Below, piece after piece: positions 7,648 through 14,032 of a stretch of 14,032 nucleotides of DNA. Made by a program: the position numbers and the translations under genes. The DNA is from Trichomonas tenax (lineage: Eukaryota > Parabasalia > Trichomonadida > Trichomonadidae), in the NCBI GenBank assembly GCA_023091735.1, contig JALKBU010001236.1, forward strand, positions 1-14,032. The letters are read 5' to 3'. Within the stretch, counting starts at the first letter, position 1; the number at the start of each line of letters is the position of its first letter. The notes under the pieces were generated by a model that saw only the letters and a program-made list of their open reading frames with translations, was not told the origin of the DNA and did no database searches.

Positions 7648-8471
7648 ATGTCGAACATCACGGATATCTTTGAGAGTTTTGGCCTGAAGTATATCACAAC
7701 CATTGCAAAAGGCGGCTATAGAACTGTCTACAAGGCTTTCAGTTATCAATATCGACAGGAATTCGCTGTGAAACAGATTCCTAGCGAAAAATTCAATGAC
7801 AATGAAATACAGTCATGATCGAAATTAGATCGAGCAGTTTTGTGCCATTATACAAATACTACAGACACCAGAAGTCAGTTTTCCTGCTTGTGGAATATTG
7901 TCCGCGATCGATTGACCGCGTAATATTCGATGGACAAACTTCATCGCTCGAGAAGCAGTACCAGCTATCAATAGGTCTCGCAATGGCGCCCAAAAGTTGT
8001 CACGATTTCGGCATTTATCATGGAGATTTTAAGCCATCGAATTTTTTGATTGTTAAATACGGCAGAATCAAGATTTGCGACTTCAGATTCCCACAAAAGA
8101 TTGAAACAAATGAATATAACACTGAATTTAAAGGCACAATTGCATATGAAGCGCCCGAGATTATCAATAAGCAGCCTTTCGACTGTTTCGCTGCAGATAT
8201 ATGGCCACTTGGCGTGACAATGTTTGTTGTTCTTACCGGACAGATTCCATGGAATATAAACTCCAAGGATGCAATGATTAAGTCTATCAACAATGCTTTG
8301 TTCGACGAATTCCTCATTAAAGATGATTTCCTCAGATCCATAGTCACCATGTGCATGAAGATAGATCCAAGACAAAGGCCAATGGCCACTGAGATTGTGA
8401 ATCTCCTCAAAGTAAAACTCGAGACAACAAAGAAGAAGATAATAAGACCTGTATCATCAGCTCTGTTCTAA
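7648..8471 (+). pseudogene. Small protein kinase, frameshifted pseudogene
   Basis: ATG 7648 opens a kinase N-lobe: a glycine-loop remnant (IAKGGYRTVYKAF, residues 19-31), the ATP-anchoring lysine in FAVKQI (K42), and an alpha-C glutamate candidate in NDNEIQ (E53). The frame then hits TGA at 7816-7818. The rest continues in another frame from 7815 and is complete to TAA 8469-8471: catalytic loop HGDFKPSN, GTIAYEAPEI, the alpha-F helix, and the late arginine in MKIDPRQRP. One base is missing at 7813-7815, where one codon is reduced to TC. Joined, the protein would be about 274 residues, essentially a bare kinase domain, as in many trichomonad kinases. Decay is visible elsewhere: DFG reads DFR, DIWSLG reads DIWPLG, and the glycine loop has lost its first and third glycines. 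Some trichomonad kinases tolerate such changes, so the frameshift is the strongest argument. Confidence 0.85.
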
Positions 8472-9433
8472 TCACCGCTGATTAAGTCTCAGACACACAC
8501 AAGGATTTGTCCTGTCTCGAGCTTCTAATTCACTTTTTATTATACCATGTAATTTGTATTTAAACATGTAATTCTCCGAAATTATTGCATCGTATGTTAT
8601 ACTGCTTATAAATCAATATATACCCTATTTCACATCATGATCGCCACCCCCTGCCTAATTTGAATGGGTGTCACTTTTAAAATGTCTAATGGTCAACTTA
8701 GACTGTTCACCACTGAGAACATAGTTCGATTTTCTGCCCCATGGAAGACTATCGTGATTCATATGGGGTAAATGCATCATACAGTTTGGTTTATTCGGTA
8801 AAACAAACATCTCCAAATCATCAAAATATGAAATTTAATGAAATGTATGCTGAAAAGTTGATTTTAAACACGCCAAGTGCAGTTATATGACATGAAATTT
8901 ATGAAAATACAAAAAAAGATACACAAGTACTGTTAACTTTTTTATGTCAGCATATTTCGACATTTAAAAATTGATTTTTATCAAACAAGTATATCATTAT
9001 CAGAAACTACATCCAAAACAAAGTATCTGTATACATACTAGAAGTAGCAAAAAGCGACTAACGCATGAAAAATATGGATCATTTCAAGAATTTTCCGAAA
9101 CCATGCCAGTTTTAAGAAAAATCAGATGAGCTATTGTTCATCGTATTCTCTAAGCTATCATTGTTATCAATTACAAACTATCTTGATGTTGAAATAAATA
9201 TATGAATATTTTTTTCATTAAAGATTGAATAATTTATCTTCCAGTTATGTTACATACCTTCTGGTTGTCTTGCTTTTTAAAATAAATGAATACAATTCTA
9301 ATTTTTTTGTTCGATATTTTTAAATACAGTATCATTTTTTTTTAAAATTAGTCAAAATATTATTGTGGCTGATAAATACATGAAGAGTATATTATGAAAA
9401 TTAAAATTTTATTCCCAAAAACGATTTTTGAAA
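8472..9433. other. Gene-free stretch between kinase and transposase
   Basis: No supported gene. A short ATG frame (8741-8890, 49 codons) lies in a moderately GC-richer patch (8640-8770) but resembles no known family. The segment next to the transposase (9180-9430) is extremely AT-rich, with long T runs. Confidence 0.5.
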
Positions 9434-10513
9434 TTATGCAATAAAAGCTGAATCTGAACTTGATTCTGATGAATCATACTTTACATCAGGATCCTCTCTT
9501 ATGTCATCTTGTTCATCTTCTTCGTTTTCCATTGGATCCTTGTAAAGTTCTTCGAACTCGGTCCCTTGGATGCACCAGGCACTTCTGAGTGTGTTTTTGT
9601 TTACTTTGGCCCAAGATCTCATGAAGATATCTGCTGCTTCTGATCTTGTAAAGGATATCTGATTGCGATAAATTTCATCGTTGCATATTGAGTGCCCAAT
9701 TTGCTTTAAAACACCGAATACGCGTTTATTTAACAGCTGTAGAATACTGGTAGCGCTAACTGGAACGAAAATAAGTTCGATGTGATTCGCGCCAGCAAAC
9801 TCAATGACTTTATCGGTAATATGTGACTTGTACTGGTCCAAGATGAGTACAATGGGCCTATTATCGGTCCAGGCCTTCAATTACCTTAAATAAAAAAGTA
9901 TTGTGTCAACATCTGTATTTCCACCAGCACTGTGGAAGATATGATGAGGAGATTCAGCTTTCATATCAGAAAACTGCTGATGGCAACGCTCTGTTTTCCC
10001 TTCGCCAAAAAATTGGAGGGAATTTTTTGAGATCGGCACTTATTGTGCATAAAACGGAAAATTTCAAATGGAAATCCTGTGGCAAATGAGCTGGAACATC
10101 CTCGACATCGTTTGGAGACAAGACATAGCCTCCCTGGATTACAAAATTCCAGGGAGTTTTGTCCATGTTAAAAATGGACGATAATTCGTAGTTATTGAGT
10201 ACATTGTCAATTTTGGATATAAAAGTGTCAACGTTGCTCTGTTTAATCTCAGATCTTCTTTTGCTTCTAATAATCGAGAAGGATAAGCTATTTTTTTTCG
10301 CAGAAGCCATTCACTAATACCAGTAATTAATTACTCTTCTTGGAATATGTGTTTCGCGCTCAACATAAGAAAAATTGATATTTTCTGGAGGTGTGATTTC
10401 GAAATAGTGCAATATTTCAACAACAAGTTCTTCATTTTGATAGAATTGTTGTTTTTTTTCTGTTTGATGACAAACTTGTTAGTAAAATGATATGCTGGTG
10501 GATGATTCATCAT
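9434..10513 (-). pseudogene. Pogo/Tigger-like DDE transposase, degraded
   Basis: Read on the minus strand, the relic starts near ATG 10513 (MMNHPPAYHF). After a shift at the A8 run (10452-10459) it gives a helix-turn-helix segment, VERETHIPRRVINYWY. Two stops in tandem, TAG TGA (10316-10311), follow, and then the frame resumes with KNSLSFSIIRSKRR; some 60-80 residues of the usual second DNA-binding domain appear deleted. The catalytic core retains FNMDKTPW (first Asp), breaks by frameshift at 9968, has an in-frame TAA (9883-9881), and continues with LILDQYKSH (second Asp) and QLLNKRVFG, where related elements have QPLDKRVFG, so the third Asp is Asn. An acidic Ser/Asp-rich tail ends at TAA 9436-9434. 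Such enzymes cut and paste their element at TA targets. This copy is dead several times over, and I found no convincing terminal inverted repeats around it. Confidence 0.8.
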
Positions 10514-10887
10514 CAAATTGCGGTTTTGGCTGACCAAAATGTTAGTTTTGTTGTGTCTTTTTAAAAAGGAAAAAACATTGATATCCTAATTTGAACCAAG
10601 GTCTTTTAGTGATTTATGTTATCACCCCCTTCTTATACGGAGATGGCAATCCTGATGTGAAGTTTTTAACTGAAATAGGGTATATTTTGATGAATTATAT
10701 AGAATGCTCAAAACAGGCTCAAGTCCAAACAACGATTTCTTCTCTATCTGTCCTATGCTTACGCTATATGATTTTATGAAAAAGTTTACACACCAGAAAT
10801 TGTTTTTACATAACAAATAAGGAAGTTCTTCCTTTGAGATAATGAGAATAAAGCGTGTGTGTTTTTATTTTAACAAATAGATGTTTA
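10514..10887. other. Spacer with one unrecognised open frame
   Basis: The plus strand is open from 10582 to a TGA at 10777-10779 (65 codons, no ATG at its beginning), with fairly protein-like composition (NQGLLVIYVITPFLYGDGNP). I recognise no family, and it may be chance or a relic. AATAAAG and T-rich sequence at 10845-10875 probably belong to the 3' end of the oxidoreductase gene on the opposite strand. Confidence 0.3.
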
Positions 10888-11649
10888 TTAGAACCCGTAA
10901 GGGTTTTTCTTGACAAGTAAGGGTAAATCACCGAGTTCAGCTAAAATTTGGTGATTATTCTTAGAATCGATGCCCTGTCTCTTGCGCTCTTCCTCAGAAA
11001 GGACAAACTCAATAGCGTCGCGACTTTCTAGGTTCATAACGTGCTCACTCCACGAGTTAAGCATATCAACGCGTGTTTGTGGGTCAGCGTTCAATAACCC
11101 GAAGAACGCCTGCGTGCGGAGTGGTGTGAAGCCGCACTGTGCGAAGCAGCGAAAAGTGAGATTGTACATAAGTTCTTCAACAGTGATGTGAACAGCATCC
11201 TTTGCGTAAAAACTCTGATTCATACCGCATGTTACGCAAACCATTGCCTTCTTTCCTGTCATAAAGCCAGTTCTTCCTTTCGTTCCATCAGAAAATGCCC
11301 AACCTTCTCCAAAAACTTTCTCCCACCATCCCATTAGAGCGGCGCTCGGAGAAAGCCAGTGGAGCGGTGTGAAAAGCATGAGGTGTGTGCACCATTCGAC
11401 GCAGCACTGGCATCTGAGTATTTCTTCTTTGTATAAACCTTTCTTTGCGTGTTCGTTAAGTGTGAGGGATGGATTTGCTTCGATGAAATCATCTAAGGAA
11501 GGTAATTTTGTAAAATTTGATTCATAAAGATCGAGAGTCATGACTTCGTGCTTGTTCAGTTTGAGCGTCTCAATGGCCTTTCTAAACGCTGCATGGCAGA
11601 ATGAGCGCTGATGAGGCTCGTCGTGCGCAATAACAAGGAAAACACGCAT
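10888..11649 (-). CDS. NAD(P)H:quinone-oxidoreductase-like flavoprotein
   Basis: An intact 253-codon gene of the flavodoxin-like-fold NAD(P)H dehydrogenase (quinone)/MdaB-like family (Flavodoxin_2). These enzymes use bound FMN or FAD to reduce quinones and similar acceptors with NAD(P)H, in the cytosol. Visible features: beta-1 strand MRVFLVIAH with the flavin phosphate loop HDEPHQRSF (residues 9-17), EVMTLDLYES (36-44), the signature FTPLHWLSPSAALMGWWEKV (93-112) equivalent to the bacterial FPLxWxxxPAxLKGWxxRV, and KKAMVCVTCGM (133-143). There is no signal peptide or membrane segment. I chose ATG 11649 because the longer frame to 11685 begins at GTG and the fold starts exactly at this methionine. 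The stop TAA is followed at once by TAAACA, a trichomonad-type poly(A) signal. It is the only undamaged recognisable gene here, and sampled stretches reach 50-58% GC against roughly 30% around it, so old bacterial transfer is possible. Length and motifs fit the family. Confidence 0.9.
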   Translation of the reverse strand: MRVFLVIAHDEPHQRSFCHAAFRKAIETLKLNKHEVMTLDLYESNFTKLPSLDDFIEANPSLTLNEHAKKGLYKEEILRCQCCVEWCTHLMLFTPLHWLSPSAALMGWWEKVFGEGWAFSDGTKGRTGFMTGKKAMVCVTCGMNQSFYAKDAVHITVEELMYNLTFRCFAQCGFTPLRTQAFFGLLNADPQTRVDMLNSWSEHVMNLESRDAIEFVLSEEERKRQGIDSKNNHQILAELGDLPLLVKKNPYGF

Positions 11650-12113
11650 TATTGATAACGAACTTTTATTTGTAGGGTCTTTCACCTTAACCCCCTGATT
11701 TATTTGTCTCTATATTATTTTTTTTAACTATTTCATCATACCATGCAGTAAAATCCACTTTTTGAAATATATTATTATAGAAATATTAAATTATTGAATT
11801 ATTGTTTCTTTAAGGGTCCACTATGAGATCGACCAAAAACGTATTTTCCCACAATTTGATGCTTGCAAAATAGAGAAATCTAGATTTACAATGATATCTG
11901 GTTTTATGCATATAAAATATACACAATGATTCATGATTATCTCTTGCTTAAAAATCGATCAATAGTTTAAAACTATAGACTTGAAAAAATTTTATGACGA
12001 TAGGGGAAGTTTGGCCATAGCAGACCCTTAATAAATATATATAACGAGCACGATGTGAATATGCTGTGTGATACGTGAGGATGACTAGACATCAAGCTTC
12101 TTAATATTGTTAA
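11650..12113. other. 5' flank of the oxidoreductase, no gene seen
   Basis: TATCAATAATG immediately surrounds the oxidoreductase start on the minus strand; its TCAATA only partly fits the initiator consensus. The remaining sequence is AT-rich. TTAAGGGTC (11810-11818) recurs inverted at 12023-12031, which may be chance. An 86-codon minus-strand frame (11973-12233) is antisense to the TPR-like relic. Confidence 0.4.
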
Positions 12114-12269
12114 CTCTCCCCATTTGCAGAATATGGTGCTGCAACAACTGAAAGAGCTGATAGAGCTAAAATTTATTACTCCAATACACATAAATGTTAT
12201 CTTCTTGGCAAACACACCATTGCCATGAGACATTATAGAGAATCGATGTTTCTTTGCGCTTACAATTAG
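12114..12269 (+). pseudogene. TPR-like relic
   Basis: The frame is open from just after TAA 12111-12113 to TAG 12267-12269 (51 residues) and has no initiating ATG in its open part. An ATG at 12081 in the same frame is separated from it by two TAA stops. From 12165 exactly 34 residues follow the tetratricopeptide pattern: an aromatic at position 4 (AKIYY), CYLLGKHTIAMRHYRESM matching xYxxLGKxxxAxxxYxxAL, and a terminal Asn where the consensus has P-N. TPR units stack as helical hairpins for protein binding. One unit cannot function alone, so this is probably a scrap of a larger gene. The match is by eye and moderate. Confidence 0.4.
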
Positions 12270-13345
12270 AAGTCGCAGCGTGTGTATGTGCTCTGAATTC
12301 GCTCGAGGTTCAACTCCAAAAATAGCGGTATATATTCCACCAATTCGTTCAAAAATATGAATTCATCTATTCTCAATAGGTATTATTAATCTAATAGTTC
12401 TGTCTATTCATATCTATGGCATGCAAATGTCATGCTATAATTTATGAAGAAAATCAGTATTTTTCATTAATGCCGTAGTATTAAATCAATATCAGGTGAA
12501 AATTTGCAATGTAACATACATCAATCAAGTGCTTAATTGAAATGATGCGCCTCATGTATCTATTGAAGAGTTGCAATACTATTGTCGCAATGTAATATCA
12601 ATTGAGACAAGTAAATATTCGATATTTGCATTTTTTGCTCGAAATACGATTTCGTTCTGGATGATTGTCTCACCTAAATGGCTGCCGCTCGTTTATTATT
12701 TGTTGCTCATTTGGAGTGGGGCCTTCTGTGTGAGATCCAAGGCGATTGGTAGTAAAATGCGAAGTTTTGAAAAACTGCGTTGCAAAAGTCATGAGTGCAA
12801 AAATTTTGACAGACCTCATAGAAAAATTAATTTCTCTCAAATTGCAAGGTTAAAATTTATTGAGATATCTTTGCATCTGGTGTTATATGACATTTATTTA
12901 TTATCTGCCTGTGTAGTGGGAACAGTGTGGAACATTATATTCACAAAATAACGATGATTTGATATCACGAGAAGTTTTTTATATTGTACAGATCTTCGTA
13001 TAAGTGATTCAATGACTCGTAAATCGATGTAACATATTATACACATATATTGCTATATATTGTACATTGTTACAATGACGATATTTTTACGGTTGTAACA
13101 TGTCAGTTTTCTCAAATTAATCATTGAGCATTTCGATATACAATGAGTATTCTGGCATTGAGTGCGAATATCAGCTTCGCATCCCTGGTTTGTTGTCTGT
13201 TGATGCGTTGATTGTGATGAAACTACGATAAATCGAAGAAACTTGGAAATATTGAGTGACAAACCACTAGCCTTTCACTAGATAAGGGGGTATCTGCACT
13301 AATATCCCTCAAATATAACACTTTCAAATATTTATTTAATATAAT
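12270..13345. other. Gene-poor stretch with one doubtful frame
   Basis: A 126-codon plus-strand frame (12571-12951) begins at TTG with no early ATG. It is Ile/Phe/Leu-rich with an inner basic patch (SKMRSFEKLRCKSHECKNF), and I recognise nothing in it. Its length is above chance expectation, so a decayed gene is possible. A shorter plus-strand frame ending at 13231 (ISIYNEYSGIECEYQ...) is equally anonymous. AGATAAGGGGGTATCT (13280-13295) shares TAAGGGGGT with the repeat arms near 6280 and 6850. Confidence 0.3.
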
Positions 13346-14032
13346 TTAAGAAGCGTTCATTGATTTTAGATATTGAACGATCTCGAAAGATTTATTTTCA
13401 ACAGCGATAGATAGAGGTGACCTGAATGAAAATAAAGAACAAATGAGATAGATTGATTTTGTATCATAATGATGAAAATATGTGAGAGATTGATTTTGTA
13501 TCATAATGATGAAAATATGTGAGAGATTGATTTCATATCATAATGATGAAAAAATGAGATAAATTGATTTTGTATCATAATAATGACAAAATGTGAAAGA
13601 TTGATTTTGTATCATAATGATGAAAAAATGAGATAGATTGATTCCATATCATAATGATGAAAAAATGAGATAAATTGATCCAATATCATAATAATAAAAA
13701 AATGAGATAGATTGATCCAATATCATAATGATGAAAAAATGAGATAGATTGATTTTGTATCATAATGATGAAAAAATGAAGTAGATTGATTCTATATCAT
13801 AATGATGAAAAAACGAGATCGATTGATATTGTATCATAATGATGAAAAAATGAGATAGATTGATGTAATATCATAATGATGAAAAAATGAGATAGATTGA
13901 TTTTGTATCATAATGATGAAAAAATGAGATAGATTGATTGCGTATCATAATGATGAGAATATAAAATTGATAGAAAACTTTCATGTTGACATCAGCACCA
14001 TTTGTTACGAGGAATTGAACGATCTCGAGAGA
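13346..14032 (-). pseudogene. Ankyrin-repeat gene end, split by a minisatellite (runs off the window)
   Basis: Entering from the right edge on the minus strand, the frame reads SLEIVQFLVTNGADVNMK (14032-13979), the helix-2 and loop part of an ankyrin repeat. It then runs into the tandem array and stops at TGA 13873-13871. On the other side of the array the same frame resumes with SPLSIAVENKSFEIVQYLK (from 13420) and ends SMNAS-TAA at 13346-13348, a typical last half-repeat and C-terminus for this family. Normally only five or six residues would separate the two parts (about DExGR); here 558 bases, 186 codons, do. ATTGAACGATCTCGA appears on both sides (13372-13386 and 14014-14028) because both repeats encode the same helix. 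The bulk of the gene lies beyond the window. As read, the protein loses its last repeat and gains about 35 foreign residues. Confidence 0.75.
13441..13964. repeat. 37-bp tandem repeat array, 14 units
   Basis: The core TATCATAATGATGA (with small variants) recurs at 13462 and then every 37 bases exactly to 13943: 14 units with no insertion or deletion, plus partial units at both ends. Each unit is about 33 conserved bases (TATCATAATGATGAAAAAATGAGATAGATTGAT in two parts) plus a variable tetranucleotide. Units 1, 2 and 4 share a GTGAGAGATT/GTGAAAGATT variant on the left; the rest carry GAGATAGATT. ATCATAATGAT is an 11-bp palindrome. Because 37 is not a multiple of three, no frame reads far through the array. 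It is a minisatellite, not a protein repeat. Confidence 0.95.

Noticed and set aside
7968..8410. 130- and 135-codon minus-strand ORFs over the kinase
   Set aside because: Antisense shadows of the conserved kinase reading frame.
8741..8890. 49-codon ATG frame (MEDYRDSYGV...)
   Set aside because: Short, no initiator, no recognised family; within chance expectation.
1103..10316. Alternative genetic code explaining the in-frame stops
   Set aside because: The broken genes contain TAG, TGA and TAA alike, several lesions are frameshifts, and the intact oxidoreductase ends normally. No single reassignment rescues them.
9300..10590. Terminal inverted repeats of the pogo-like element
   Set aside because: T-rich stretches near 9330 and A-rich stretches near 10565 look similar when inverted, but no aligned block beyond homopolymers is convincing.
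11650..11685. Longer oxidoreductase start (12 extra residues)
   Set aside because: The extension begins at GTG, not ATG, and the flavodoxin fold starts exactly at the ATG at 11649.
12307..12317. GGTTCAACTCC as a tRNA B box
   Set aside because: The flanking bases do not form a T-arm stem, and no A box or anticodon arm is found upstream.
13441..13964. CRISPR array
   Set aside because: The variable segment is only four bases, units repeat six identical ones, the context is a eukaryotic gene, and no cas genes are present. It is a minisatellite.
13422..13978. The 37-bp array as a spliceosomal intron (GT at 13978, CAG at 13424-13422 on the minus strand)
   Set aside because: Trichomonad introns carry a strict GTAYGT donor and a fused branch/acceptor motif ACTAACACACAG; neither is present. 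Removing 557 bases would also put the second half out of frame.

Overview
The window looks like nuclear DNA of a parabasalid (trichomonad) protist, probably Tritrichomonas-like or Trichomonas-like. The DNA is AT-rich, with long gene-poor stretches and no ribosome-binding-site/operon architecture. The gene families are the ones expanded in trichomonads: short Myb proteins, ankyrin-repeat proteins with a coiled-coil N-terminus, small kinases with an HGDxKPSN catalytic loop, and a pogo/Tigger-type DDE transposase. Several genes end in stop codons overlapping or adjoining TAAA/AATAAA, and TCA-pyrimidine-A/T initiator-like motifs precede the Myb and kinase genes. The species assignment is inference.

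Layout, left to right. 1-1100: non-coding, with two inverted repeats, a 17-bp direct repeat and a cluster of GAGCACTT octamers. 1103-1393 (+): Myb-domain pseudogene, tail to tail with an unrecognised minus-strand coding fragment (1423-1659). 2229-2543 (+): small hypothetical ORF of uncertain reality. 3652-5176 (+): coiled-coil/ankyrin gene broken by a one-base frameshift and a premature TGA. 5177-7647: no gene; a GC-rich islet, a dispersed inverted-repeat family (including a 674-bp pair) and a strong hairpin. 7648-8471 (+): small protein kinase broken by a frameshift and decayed at key motifs. 9434-10513 (-): heavily degraded transposase. 10888-11649 (-): the one clearly intact gene, an NAD(P)H-quinone-oxidoreductase-like flavoprotein, distinctly richer in GC. 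12114-12269 (+): short TPR-like relic. 13346-14032 (-): 3' end of an ankyrin gene, split by fourteen copies of a strictly 37-bp tandem repeat.

The genes do not form a pathway. The window reads as a graveyard: members of expanded trichomonad families and a transposon, each carrying its own disabling lesions, around a single maintained oxidoreductase gene. The most unusual structure is the 37-bp minisatellite inside the last ankyrin repeat of the gene at the right edge. Its flanks are still in the same reading frame, and each unit carries a variable tetranucleotide in the loop of a small inverted repeat. Family assignments come from reading translated motifs by eye; no database search was possible.
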